Source of the DNA: an uncultured Armatimonadota bacterium
Lineage (GTDB): Bacteria > Armatimonadota > Fimbriimonadia > Fimbriimonadales > Fimbriimonadaceae
Assembly (NCBI GenBank): GCA_903899015.1
Contig: CAIUHP010000107.1
Span: forward strand, 1 to 64,000
Direction of reading: 5' to 3'
DNA: 64,000 nt
Position numbers and translations under genes: made by a program. The stretch's first letter is position 1. Each line of letters starts with the position of its first letter. The notes below the pieces were generated by a model. The model did no database searches, was not told the DNA's origin, and saw nothing but the letters and a program-made list of their open reading frames with translations. Positions 26,693 to 36,087 of this stretch are shown piece after piece.

Positions 26693-28711
26693 TTACTTCT
26701 TAGCCGGGCCGCCCGTTACTCCGGGCCAAGTATCGGTGCGGAATGGGAAGGCGGGAAGGCCAGCCTGATTGTAAAGATTGCTTTCGTAGTAGGTGGCCCA
26801 CGAATATCTTACGGCTACTGGATTGGGAACCTGCGGCGCGGAAACAACGACGGTGTTTCCGTCAATTTTTGCGTCTGCCCAATACCATTTGTGGTCATCG
26901 CCTGCGATTGCAAAACCGACTAGCGGACCATCCTTGGCGGTTAAGCCCCCTTCGGCGTGATCGAAGGTTAAGCGAATGGAGCTTCCTTCAATTCTCTTCG
27001 AGTGGAAGACTGGGCCAGAGCTTTCGACCTTCATGTGATAGGTTTTTTGCTCAGCTACCAAGGCTAATCTGCGTCCAACTTCTTGTTTGTTCTTGGGGTG
27101 GATGTCTCTTGACTCACCAATATCGATCGCGGTTGCGATGCCTGCATTTCGGACTTTCTGGGCTGTCATCCACTGGGCTTCTCGAAGTTCAGCCCACGCG
27201 TCGTCCCCAGGAACGGTCGGTTTGGCACCAAAGCCGGCAAGCTGGACAATTAAGAATGGGAAGTCGCCCTGACCGAAGTTGCGATGCCAGGATTCGATCA
27301 TCGTTGGCAATAGAGTGCGATATTGGTAGGCCTGGCCCGCATTGCTCTCACCTTGATACCAAATTGCTCCCTTAACGCCGTAAGGCACGATCGGCTGAAT
27401 CATGCCGTTGTACAGCACGGTCGGATAGTTGGGATTATCATCGAGCGTCGCAGGAAGCATGTTCGCGGTGGTGATAACCGCGCCGAGCTTCATCTTCCAT
27501 TCGCCGCGAAGCTGAATAGTTTCGTGTCCGGCAAGGTCGAGTCCAAGTGTCGAGGGCTCTCCCCAAATTCCGCCTGGTGAGCTGGTGTCGGTAACTCGGA
27601 CGGTAATGACGTTCTTGCCAGGTTTAAGAATGCTGGCCGGCACTTTGTATTTGCGTTGAACGCTGTATCCATCGGTTGCGCCGACCTTCACGCCGTTCAC
27701 CCATGCCATATCATTGTCGTCGGCAATAAATCGCAGAGTCCCTTCCGCGATGGAATCAGCGGGGATATCCACGACCTTTCTCATCCAGACGACACTCATC
27801 TGGTTGACGAATTCTGGGTAACCCGCTTTCTGGATAAATCCAGGAACCGTGGTTGTCTTCCAATCCTTTTCGTCGACATCCGGAGCTTCCCAGCCTGGGT
27901 TGGTCATCGACCCTTTGTCGTTCTTGGAATACCATGCGGCAAATGGATCGCCCGCTAATTTCGCAGATTGCTTCTTGGCCTCTCGAGCTGCATCTAACTG
28001 AGCAAGGAAGGGGCGATATTCGGGAAGTTTGTCTCCCAATTCCTTGGCGCTAGTCCAAGCTTGGGCAGGAGTGCCACCCCAAGAGGTATGGATCAAGCCA
28101 ATCGGAATGTTCAAGTCTTGGTGGAGCTTCTTTCCGAAGAAGTAAGCAACCGCTGAAAATCCGGACCATGTGCCATCGGTCTTGATGTTGTTTGGCGTGC
28201 AAGTCATCCAAGACCCACCGGTCGATTCCATAGGATCCAGCGCCACCAACTTTGGCTCCGCAAATAATCGGATATTGGGGAAGTTTGCGGCGTTGATTTC
28301 CTCTTCTGCATTGGAGAGATTTCCAATGCCAAACTCCATATTCGATTGACCTGAGCAGATCCAGACGTCGCCAACCAATATATTGTTGAAGGTTTCCGTT
28401 TTTGGACCCTCGATGGTCATTTTATAGGGACCACCGACCTCGAAGGGGCCGATCTTTGCGAGCCACTTACCGTCCTTGTTAGCTACGGTTGTGACTGACT
28501 CGTCATTCATCGTGACGGTAATCTTCGTCCCAGCCGGCGCCCAGCCCCACACGGGGTCTTTCATCCCTCGTTGGAGCACCATATTGTCCGAAAACATTGG
28601 ACTGACGAAGGGCTTCGTGTTTTGTGCCTTAACGGCATGAGGGGTTGCTAAAAGCAGTATTGCTACAGGAATCATGAGCATCATCGCCACACGCGGAATT
28701 ATCCGTAACAT
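26693..28711 (-). CDS. Sialate O-acetylesterase-like SGNH hydrolase, secreted
   Basis: A 672-residue protein with a signal peptide (residues 1-29, ends AVKA). The SGNH serine motif is ICSGQSNMEFG with Ser123, and the second conserved motif is GAIWYQGESNAG. The catalytic Asp/His part is probably near the DIGESRDIHPKNKQEVG segment. An inserted beta domain with a jelly-roll look (about 290-410: FIADDNDMAWVNG, KNVITVRVTDTSS) is common in this family. It removes O-acetyl groups from sialic acids or other acetylated glycans outside the cytoplasm. Downstream is the M60 protease gene. Confidence 0.92.
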   Translation of the reverse strand: MLRIIPRVAMMLMIPVAILLLATPHAVKAQNTKPFVSPMFSDNMVLQRGMKDPVWGWAPAGTKITVTMNDESVTTVANKDGKWLAKIGPFEVGGPYKMTIEGPKTETFNNILVGDVWICSGQSNMEFGIGNLSNAEEEINAANFPNIRLFAEPKLVALDPMESTGGSWMTCTPNNIKTDGTWSGFSAVAYFFGKKLHQDLNIPIGLIHTSWGGTPAQAWTSAKELGDKLPEYRPFLAQLDAAREAKKQSAKLAGDPFAAWYSKNDKGSMTNPGWEAPDVDEKDWKTTTVPGFIQKAGYPEFVNQMSVVWMRKVVDIPADSIAEGTLRFIADDNDMAWVNGVKVGATDGYSVQRKYKVPASILKPGKNVITVRVTDTSSPGGIWGEPSTLGLDLAGHETIQLRGEWKMKLGAVITTANMLPATLDDNPNYPTVLYNGMIQPIVPYGVKGAIWYQGESNAGQAYQYRTLLPTMIESWHRNFGQGDFPFLIVQLAGFGAKPTVPGDDAWAELREAQWMTAQKVRNAGIATAIDIGESRDIHPKNKQEVGRRLALVAEQKTYHMKVESSGPVFHSKRIEGSSIRLTFDHAEGGLTAKDGPLVGFAIAGDDHKWYWADAKIDGNTVVVSAPQVPNPVAVRYSWATYYESNLYNQAGLPAFPFRTDTWPGVTGGPAKK

Positions 28712-28809
28712 ATAGACTTAAGTTTAATGGATTCGATTCCGGATTTTTCTTTCGCATTGTAACGCTTTTCCGTGAATCGACAGAATATGCCCCGTCGCCC
28801 TTGCCTAGT

Positions 28810-28844
28810 CAGTAACCGGAAGGCCTTTTATGGTCCGGTTACTG
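28810..28844. terminator. Intergenic hairpin downstream of the SEDS-PBP operon
   Basis: CAGTAACCGGA (28810-28820) and TCCGGTTACTG (28834-28844) form a perfect 11-bp stem with a 13-base loop, 29 bases after the stop of the large fusion gene. A T-rich run follows it on the plus strand only, so it is not a textbook terminator for the minus-strand operon. Confidence 0.5.
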
Positions 28845-28873
28845 ATATTTTTCGTCAAGTTCGCCTAAGCGAC

Positions 28874-31800
28874 TTACTTCGATTTTGATGAATCTAGGCG
28901 TTTGAGATAGCTTACGAGAACGGGCATCACTCGCTTGATCAGATCACCTTTGACCATCACGTCACCTTCGGCCTCTTTGGAGCTTCGGATCGAGAGAAAA
29001 CCGCTGACGCAATGCCCAGGTTCGAAGCCCGTGGACTCGCTGAATCGACCAATCGTAAACATCAGCATCTCGCTCTCCATCGCGTTTTGCCCCATGCCGT
29101 CATCGATCGTTCCTGTCTTCATCGCAATTCGATAGCCACCACCTGATACGGTTGATCGAATCTTCGCGAGATCCTCTGCCGGGATGGTCGTTATCTGCAT
29201 GAGCGGATTGATGAGATGAGCTTTTCGCCAATCGAACTTGTCGATCGGGCTGGGCATTGTCTCTTTCACCTTGTTGGGAACCGTGCTCATGGTGGGTTGC
29301 ACTTTCTGACCGGTTGTAATTCGAGCAAAGTTGGTCGCCATGGTGACCGCATTCCAGCGACACTCCCCTCCTCCAATCATGTAGCGAATCAATTGGCCGT
29401 CTAAGTCTGTGAGACTGGTGGTATCTGCCCAATGGACTTCCGGAAGGCCAAGGTTCTTGAGGCTTTGCTTGTTACTGGCGGAGAGATCAAACGGCGCGAG
29501 GAACTGTCGTTCCATCCCGTCGTCCCATCGATTGATTTCGTTGGTGTTGAAAGGAACCACGTTCGGCCCATAACACTGCTCGATACCCCTGAAATAAGCG
29601 GTGTCGGCAAGTTCTATGCTGGAAACCGTCGTTGGGTTCGTGAATAAGCGATGCAGTGCTTGACCTGGCGTAAACGACATTGCTTGCCCGCCCATTCGGA
29701 TGTCGCTCCCCGACGACCGCGCCATCATCTTGGACAACTCATCTTTCATCTGGGCTGAGTGTGCTTTGTCCGAAACCAGGCCAATCGTCGAAGTGACGAT
29801 CGCGGGCCACGTGCGCGAGTCCCTCAGGTAGGTGAACATATCAACGTCGCTTCTCGGGTTCTCTTTCGAGCCGAGCCCTTTGCCTTGTTTGAGATGAATA
29901 TCTCCCAACTTGCGGTAAGCGCGCCGGTTTTCGCCGAATTTGTCGACATAGCTTTCAATCGCGGAAGACTCGCTTACGTGCAGTTGAGTTAAGTCAAATG
30001 CCTTACTGTCGAGTTGAGTGTTAAGCGCCGCAAAACTGATCGGCTTCACCGTCGATCCGATCGTACGATTCACAAGTGCCCAACTCGAACGAGCCGCGAC
30101 TTGAGCGTCTGACTCGGTGCCGAATCGGTCTTCAATGAGGTTGAAATCGTCTCGCGGATCGCACTGAGGAAGCGAGGCTAAAGCTCGAATTTGACCAGAG
30201 TGAGAATCAAGAACGGACACCGCGGTGAACGGTAAGCCGTCCGGCATAGTCGCACCCCGATCAACTAAGCGACCTCTTTCCTTAGCCCACTTTCGCAGGG
30301 TGGATTGCAAGTCACGCTGTAGCTGAAGGTCGACCGATAGCTGAATATCGCCCGGTTTCTTCTTGGCATTCCGTGCCACTTCATCTCCGATTTCACCAAT
30401 GGTGTAGGCAAGTGGAAAGTCTGAGCCTTGCGGATAGGTGCGGGCATACTTTCCGTTTCGCCATGCCACGCCCGCCAGCTTGTTTTCGGTTGCTCCTAAA
30501 TAGTGAATCGAAAGCTTCATCGGGATGCCGTCGGAGCCGGTGTACTCAAGGGAAACGATGTCAGATTCCTTGATCTCCAATTCGTTGAGCTTTAGATCCG
30601 GGCGTTGGCCGTTAATCAAGATGGTTCCAGGCTTCCCGAAACTCTTCCAGCGAAGAATAATTCGGTCACCGTCGAGCTTGATTCCACCGTAGTCAATCGT
30701 CTTGCGTTGTCTTCCTGATTGGACAAGTTGCTTGATGTCAATCGCCTGAGCTTCAACCGTATGGATGGGTTGACCCAAGATAATCTCGCTCGGGCCCATA
30801 CCTTCCGCCATGAGGATCGGAACACGGCTTCCACCTACCACGAGTTGGTGCCGCTTGATCTTGCCGCTGGCAAGAAGCGAACCATGCCAAGCAACCCCTT
30901 CTTCATGCTCAAATGGTGACTTCAAGAGGAAGAAATGCTTGTCAATTGTGAGACTCGAAAGAGCGCCTCGGGGTTGAACCAATGCCGTTTTGGTCACCTC
31001 ACCGCTATCAAAGCTCGCAACCATCTCTCGGACCAGAGTGGAAGCATGAGAGATTGCAGCCGTACTTTCCAGTGGGATCTGACCTTCTCGAACTTGCTCG
31101 CGAGCTTCATCGGCGGCTTGTTGAAGTGCGGTAAGCGTGTTGGAGGATAGATTGTATGGCTGTTTAGGATTCCCGGTCGTTGCGGCTAGGTCCACGAGAA
31201 CAAAGAGCCAACCGAGGGTAAGCACAGCGGGGAATAGCCACCACGAGATGGCATTGTTGCGAGCATCTTTACGGGATAGCGGGTCCGCTTGGGAGTTCCA
31301 ACTCCCCGGGAATGCGATGAGTAAAACGGCCGCAACTAGAAGTGTTCCGTTAAGGATCAGGTCCTTGAGCGAGTTCAACGAGAGAAGAGGAACGTTTTGT
31401 CCCGTAAATGGGATGACCCACATGTTTGCGAGCGCCATGTAGACGGCGGTGCAACCGAACACACCGCCAATCGCAAATAAACCTCGGGCATTTGCCTTTT
31501 GATTCTTTGAACAAGCAGCCAACCAAGCCGCTCGAAATACTGCGAGTGCCAAGAGTAGGATGAGCCCGATCACCATGGCTCCCGCCAGCTTTCCATGCTC
31601 GCCTACGAGATAGACACTGAAAGCCGCGTCCGACAAAGTCGTGGGATAGGTCATTCCGACATTGCTTAAGGGCGCCGCAAAATATCCCACGCCGTTGGCT
31701 TTCTGGTAAGCGATCATTTCCCACCGCTGATGCAAAGTCTCTTGCATCTTGTGGGGCGAGAATGGTCCAAGCCTGGTTTGAGGATCGATCAGCAAATGCT

Positions 31801-34150
31801 CGGCAACCGTGGGGTTCGTTGCGGCTAGTCGGTAAGGGAACGCTGCTCCTTTTAATCCTGCCTTCGAGGCAGGACTCGTCAGCATCTTCTCACCAATCGA
31901 ACTCGCGAAGATCACACCAAACAAGGCCACCGCAAGCAAGCTGAATAGAGCCAACTTGGCGCGTATAGCCCGTGAAATCAAGTAGGAATCATCGGAACTC
32001 TTACTCACTCCAAATGCAGCAGTGATGCCGCCAACGCAGAGAGCGACGACGATCGGTAAGAAGAAAAGGAAGGTCCCTGGGTCGAGTGCGAATAAGAGCA
32101 ACGACGATGCCCAGAGCATCGGGTTTCGGTCCCAGAATTGCTTCTTACTAAGAAGGTGCTTCATCCAGCCAACCTTGGCCGTCATCTCTCCGAGTTTGAG
32201 TTGAGCCGTGGTTGACGAGTTGGAAGCCGTCTCTTCGAAATCATCGTCCCGAGCTTCACCCACTCCTTCGAAAACGATGCCGAGCACTACGAGGAGAACT
32301 GCAAGCAAGACCAAGTCAGGGAATGGAAAATGGACGGCCTTCTGGAGGAAAAGAACGACGCTGATGAACAAAGCGAGTCCATAGGACGCGCGGGACAAGA
32401 ACAGCCAGGGGCGAACGGCAACCTTTTGAAGATTCCTTGCCGTTAAGTCTCCGAATTTCTCAGTCCATCCTTGTCGAGCCGCTGGTTGTTTGGCATGTAC
32501 CACCGCGATCGAAAGAAATCCGAGGATGGGCGGCAAAATAAGCGCCGGTAGCCAAGCTTTAATCCATGCTCCTCTAAACGAAGCCGCCGAAACAGCATCC
32601 ATGTTAAAGGGAGGCAAGACCGAAATTCGGTAAGCGAGAACAAGTCGCACGGCGAGCAAGGCGCTGCTAACAACCCAGAGCACAAACGCACCATGAACGG
32701 GGGCAATGTTTACCGGTATTTGTCGACGCCGTTTACTACCTAATATCGGCAATCTGGCGTAAGACGAGACACAGAGTAAGAGGCCCGCAATTAACCCCAC
32801 TGCGGGTAAGAACCAAGGGTAGCCAGCTTTGAAAAATGGGTCTGCCAAGCAGTAAATTGGAGCGACCGTTCCGCCGCCCAGAATTTGGCTTTCGTTCGGA
32901 ACAATCTTCGACGAGGCATCGGAACTGCTTCCGACGATGCCCATTTGGGTGCCGTCATCTGAAATATGAGCGGTGGCAAGAAAGCCCTCGTTGAGATTGC
33001 CGGTCTCGAAGAGATATCCATCGCCGTCTTGACCCATGTCCGTGCTTGCCAACTGAACTTGGTTTCCATGAGCCTTTAAAACATCCGCTGGAGGCAACGG
33101 ATAGGATCGAGGAGGGTCGAAGAGAAAGCGAAGCTGGGCATGCCCACCCGCAGTAGGAGCCTGCTGAGTAGGAAGAAGTAAGGCGTTGCGGCTATCGGTG
33201 CTAAAGACTTCTAGGCGGAACCGATCATTAATGGCCTCAATTCCTGTTTGCGGGATAGTGTCGGACGAGTCGCATCTGATTTGTGCGAGTTGGTCGTACG
33301 TATCGTCCGAAGGATCAAGAAGTTTTGGGGGTTCCTGGAGACCCAGATAGAGGAATCCAACCGGGCTGTCGCCGTCACCTCTGCGCTGGCGAATGAACTG
33401 AATCGAATCAAGCGCGGAGGTTCCGTAGCCATTGTTTAGAGGTTGAAGCTGCTTTCGGAGGGCGTCAGCCTTCGCTTGCTTCACAAGTTCCCGTAAGGAA
33501 ATGTGGTCAAGGATCGGAGGAATAGGCAACACGCTTGACCAATCTTGGCTGGCAAAAGAAAGGGTGTTACGGGAAAGCTTGACCTCAATTGCCGTGCTCT
33601 TTGATGATTTTCTTCGCGAACCTGCCGATTTTCGTTCGGGGGTGGAAATATGATACGTGGTGGTTAGTTCGGGAACGGTCCAACCCCCAACCGGCTTGTT
33701 GACGCAAATTCGATTCAGCCGAACGATCGCTCCATTCGTATGAGCTTCTGCTCGGTAACTCTTAATGAGTGCTCCCTCGGTTTTGTCTGGCCGCAGGTCA
33801 ATCCAAGAGCTTGGTGAGAGTGCAAACCAGCGGAAGGATCGCTTGATGGGAGCTTGACTATCGATCACGTCGCCCGTAATTCGGACGTTTGACGTATTTC
33901 CGGAGATGGACGGCACGGTGACGGCAACGCCGCGAAATTCAATATGCCGGACTAATTTGCGCGTTTCCTGACCCGGAAAGCCGATGATTCCTATCACCAG
34001 ACCAGCCAAGATGAGCACCGAGAGAACGAGATAACCCGTGGTAATAAGACGACCGAGCAAGAACGCGTCGGACCTCCTAGACCCGGGCATCAGGAAGTAA
34101 CCCAGATAACCGAGCGTGATCAAAAATAGAAAGAGCAGCAGTAAACCCAA
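28874..34150 (-). CDS. SEDS (RodA/FtsW-like) membrane domain fused to a penicillin-binding transpeptidase domain
   Basis: A 1758-residue fusion. N-terminal membrane helices are followed by a large non-membrane region (about 70-460). A multi-helix block (about 480-980) has SEDS landmarks: the loop GVGYFAAPLSNVGMTYPTTL then SDAAFSVYLVGEHGKLAGA, matching the FtsW/RodA 'LPExHTDFIFAxxGEExGxxG' region, and NVPLLSLNSLKDLILNG, matching 'GLPLPFISYGGSS'. The C-terminal third (about 1280-1758) is a transpeptidase: SVDLQLQRDLQSTL, Ser1366-T-V-Lys1369 (SxxK) and MKTGT from Lys1678. The middle SxN motif is not clear. SEDS enzymes polymerise glycan strands and PBPs cross-link them; here both would sit in one chain. 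TTG start. It is the last gene of a five-gene operon. The SEDS part is diverged, so polymerase activity is uncertain. Confidence 0.85.
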   Translation of the reverse strand: MGLLLLFLFLITLGYLGYFLMPGSRRSDAFLLGRLITTGYLVLSVLILAGLVIGIIGFPGQETRKLVRHIEFRGVAVTVPSISGNTSNVRITGDVIDSQAPIKRSFRWFALSPSSWIDLRPDKTEGALIKSYRAEAHTNGAIVRLNRICVNKPVGGWTVPELTTTYHISTPERKSAGSRRKSSKSTAIEVKLSRNTLSFASQDWSSVLPIPPILDHISLRELVKQAKADALRKQLQPLNNGYGTSALDSIQFIRQRRGDGDSPVGFLYLGLQEPPKLLDPSDDTYDQLAQIRCDSSDTIPQTGIEAINDRFRLEVFSTDSRNALLLPTQQAPTAGGHAQLRFLFDPPRSYPLPPADVLKAHGNQVQLASTDMGQDGDGYLFETGNLNEGFLATAHISDDGTQMGIVGSSSDASSKIVPNESQILGGGTVAPIYCLADPFFKAGYPWFLPAVGLIAGLLLCVSSYARLPILGSKRRRQIPVNIAPVHGAFVLWVVSSALLAVRLVLAYRISVLPPFNMDAVSAASFRGAWIKAWLPALILPPILGFLSIAVVHAKQPAARQGWTEKFGDLTARNLQKVAVRPWLFLSRASYGLALFISVVLFLQKAVHFPFPDLVLLAVLLVVLGIVFEGVGEARDDDFEETASNSSTTAQLKLGEMTAKVGWMKHLLSKKQFWDRNPMLWASSLLLFALDPGTFLFFLPIVVALCVGGITAAFGVSKSSDDSYLISRAIRAKLALFSLLAVALFGVIFASSIGEKMLTSPASKAGLKGAAFPYRLAATNPTVAEHLLIDPQTRLGPFSPHKMQETLHQRWEMIAYQKANGVGYFAAPLSNVGMTYPTTLSDAAFSVYLVGEHGKLAGAMVIGLILLLALAVFRAAWLAACSKNQKANARGLFAIGGVFGCTAVYMALANMWVIPFTGQNVPLLSLNSLKDLILNGTLLVAAVLLIAFPGSWNSQADPLSRKDARNNAISWWLFPAVLTLGWLFVLVDLAATTGNPKQPYNLSSNTLTALQQAADEAREQVREGQIPLESTAAISHASTLVREMVASFDSGEVTKTALVQPRGALSSLTIDKHFFLLKSPFEHEEGVAWHGSLLASGKIKRHQLVVGGSRVPILMAEGMGPSEIILGQPIHTVEAQAIDIKQLVQSGRQRKTIDYGGIKLDGDRIILRWKSFGKPGTILINGQRPDLKLNELEIKESDIVSLEYTGSDGIPMKLSIHYLGATENKLAGVAWRNGKYARTYPQGSDFPLAYTIGEIGDEVARNAKKKPGDIQLSVDLQLQRDLQSTLRKWAKERGRLVDRGATMPDGLPFTAVSVLDSHSGQIRALASLPQCDPRDDFNLIEDRFGTESDAQVAARSSWALVNRTIGSTVKPISFAALNTQLDSKAFDLTQLHVSESSAIESYVDKFGENRRAYRKLGDIHLKQGKGLGSKENPRSDVDMFTYLRDSRTWPAIVTSTIGLVSDKAHSAQMKDELSKMMARSSGSDIRMGGQAMSFTPGQALHRLFTNPTTVSSIELADTAYFRGIEQCYGPNVVPFNTNEINRWDDGMERQFLAPFDLSASNKQSLKNLGLPEVHWADTTSLTDLDGQLIRYMIGGGECRWNAVTMATNFARITTGQKVQPTMSTVPNKVKETMPSPIDKFDWRKAHLINPLMQITTIPAEDLAKIRSTVSGGGYRIAMKTGTIDDGMGQNAMESEMLMFTIGRFSESTGFEPGHCVSGFLSIRSSKEAEGDVMVKGDLIKRVMPVLVSYLKRLDSSKSK

Positions 34151-34208
34151 GCCGATAAATCCCCTACATCAAACAGACCGATACCGAAAATGGAAGCGAT
34201 AAGTTGCG

Positions 34209-34793
34209 TTAAGCCGGGCGAATAATGTGAAGCCCGGTTTCGGTGGGGGCATAGAATTCTCGGAAATCCGAAAGACTTGGCCCGGTGTCGCGCAACGTCA
34301 ATAGAAGTGGGGAAAGTGAATCGACGTGAGGATGCGGTTTCGATTCATGGGTAGGAGTGGAGACACCCTCAAATGCATTGACTGCGCGACGCCAAGGTTC
34401 CATCACCAATTTACGATCGGAAAAAGACTTGGACATCGCATCCGCGAGTCGGATGAGGTTTAGAAGCATCCCATTGAAAGCTTGTTTGTCTCCGCATTGT
34501 CTGGCTAAGCCGAGGTGAGCAAGCGAATAGTTTGTGAGATAAGCAAATGCTAATCCCCAGGTGTCTCCTCGAGGACGGTTGAGCACCACATCGTGGCAAA
34601 CGGCTTCCGTGCGGCTTACAAGCTCCTGGTATTTTGCTTGGAATTCGGAGTTCTTATTCTCCAACTCCTTCATCTTCTTGATCTGACTCGAAGTTAGGCC
34701 CTGAATCTTTTCAAGCTGCCTCTCTACTTTTTGTGATTGTTCTCGAATTCCTTTTCGTTTGTTGTTACTGGGTCGGTTCGCGGGATCATTCAT
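34209..34793 (-). CDS. Small coiled-coil protein of unknown function (envelope operon)
   Basis: A 194-residue protein that I do not recognise. Residues about 18-65 are a charged coiled coil (REQSQKVERQLEKIQG, KMKELENKNSEFQAKYQEL). Residues about 66-140 look like a compact helical domain (TWGLAFAYLTNYSLAHLGLA, NLIRLADAMSKSF). There is no signal peptide or membrane segment, so it is cytosolic. Its start overlaps the end of the upstream membrane coiled-coil gene by 8 bases, and 58 bases separate it from the SEDS-PBP gene. The coupling suggests that it contacts the cytosolic coiled coil of its neighbour. Confidence 0.75.
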   Translation of the reverse strand: MNDPANRPSNNKRKGIREQSQKVERQLEKIQGLTSSQIKKMKELENKNSEFQAKYQELVSRTEAVCHDVVLNRPRGDTWGLAFAYLTNYSLAHLGLARQCGDKQAFNGMLLNLIRLADAMSKSFSDRKLVMEPWRRAVNAFEGVSTPTHESKPHPHVDSLSPLLLTLRDTGPSLSDFREFYAPTETGLHIIRPA

Positions 34794-36087
34794 GCTGCAT
34801 CGCCTCCGTTAGGGTTTCCAATCGCTCTGAGACATACGCTATCCATGCGCTCATCTCGTCGTTTAATTTCTCCGCATCGGCCAAGTCAATGCGGGTCTGA
34901 TCAAGCTCCCGAGTGACTTTGTCCAGCTCATGCGAGAGGGACTGTAGGTTTGATTTCAATTCTTGAAGCTGTTTCACTGCATCAGCCGCTTTCGACTGGC
35001 TGTTTCTTGCTTCTAAGACTGCGTCATCAATTAACTTCTGAAAGGCGTTTTTGTCTTCGGCAAACTTTCGATACGACTGCAGTTGCTCAATTTGCTGGGT
35101 GAGCGACTCGTGCCGACGGTATCGATCTTGGATCTGATTCACGACGGTTTCTTCTGCCGATGGAACCGCGTCTGCCGTACGTCCTAGTCGACCGCCTTCA
35201 GCTCTGACGAACTCTACCAATTCCCGCTCTCGGGCCGTGGTTGTGAATTTAGGTTCGCCTTTAGAAGTAGGTTTTTTCTTACCACCGGTGGTTTTTCGAC
35301 TCAGAAAATAACCTGCACCGCCGCCCGCACCGAGACAAACGATGCCAACCAAGAGGGTGGTAATCATCGGGTCAAGGGCTGTGTTTGAACTCGAAGGTTT
35401 CTCAGTATTGGGCTTTGGTTTCTTTTCTTCTACCGGAGCAGCACCAGTTTTGCTCATTGGTTCGGCGTTAAAACTAAGCGGTTTATCTCGGTGCACCCAA
35501 ACGAGACCATGTTTCTTGTCGATGAATTGGAAGAATTCGGTCTTTGATTTCAAGCGACCAAGAATCAAGCCCCATGCCTTTGTATCGGATACCTTCTCGT
35601 TGGTATCTGAAAACATGACCAGAAGCGTGCTGGCGGGTTTGCCTAACGACTTGGCGATCTCATCAAATTTCTTTAAATCTGATTCCGCGAGTTTGGCGCC
35701 TTGATCGACTTTTTCTAAGCTAATGCTGCTCTGTTTTTGGCCAAATCGAAATGTTAGTTTGGTGGCCGAGTCGCCATCATCCGAAGCGAGGACGTCGGAA
35801 GCTAGCTGATAGGCATTTTCGATCGGAGCATTTGAAACCACTTGCCCAAGGTCGGGTGGCAATTTCGATTGCTTCAGCCATCGGTCAAGGTCTGCTTGTT
35901 GAGTTGAATCCGCAAGCTCCCATGCTCCTCCGTGTGTAAGCACGAATCGCTCCTTTGCTGTAAACAGTGCAAATCGATCTTCGCTCAGTCGACACCAATG
36001 GGCACCTCCCCAATCCGCAAAAGCGGGAGCCGCAAAAAGAAGGGCGGTAAGCCCGACAACTATTCGTCGAGCAGTAGTGCTGGCCAT
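34786..36087 (-). CDS. Single-pass membrane protein: periplasmic domain, TM helix, cytosolic coiled coil
   Basis: A 433-residue protein of no recognised family. Residues 1-24 are a signal peptide (ends PAFA). Residues about 25-205 form an extracytoplasmic domain, possibly a degenerate alpha/beta fold (STLLVMFSDTNEK, WGLILGRLKSK). A Pro/Lys-rich linker (206-240) leads to one membrane helix at 241-263 (MITTLLVGIVCLGAGGGAGY). Residues about 315-430 are a long coiled coil on the cytoplasmic side. The layout suits a link between the periplasm and the cytosolic Hsp70-like protein encoded just upstream, with which it overlaps by 28 bases. The function is inferred only from layout and context. Confidence 0.75.
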   Translation of the reverse strand: MASTTARRIVVGLTALLFAAPAFADWGGAHWCRLSEDRFALFTAKERFVLTHGGAWELADSTQQADLDRWLKQSKLPPDLGQVVSNAPIENAYQLASDVLASDDGDSATKLTFRFGQKQSSISLEKVDQGAKLAESDLKKFDEIAKSLGKPASTLLVMFSDTNEKVSDTKAWGLILGRLKSKTEFFQFIDKKHGLVWVHRDKPLSFNAEPMSKTGAAPVEEKKPKPNTEKPSSSNTALDPMITTLLVGIVCLGAGGGAGYFLSRKTTGGKKKPTSKGEPKFTTTARERELVEFVRAEGGRLGRTADAVPSAEETVVNQIQDRYRRHESLTQQIEQLQSYRKFAEDKNAFQKLIDDAVLEARNSQSKAADAVKQLQELKSNLQSLSHELDKVTRELDQTRIDLADAEKLNDEMSAWIAYVSERLETLTEAMQHE

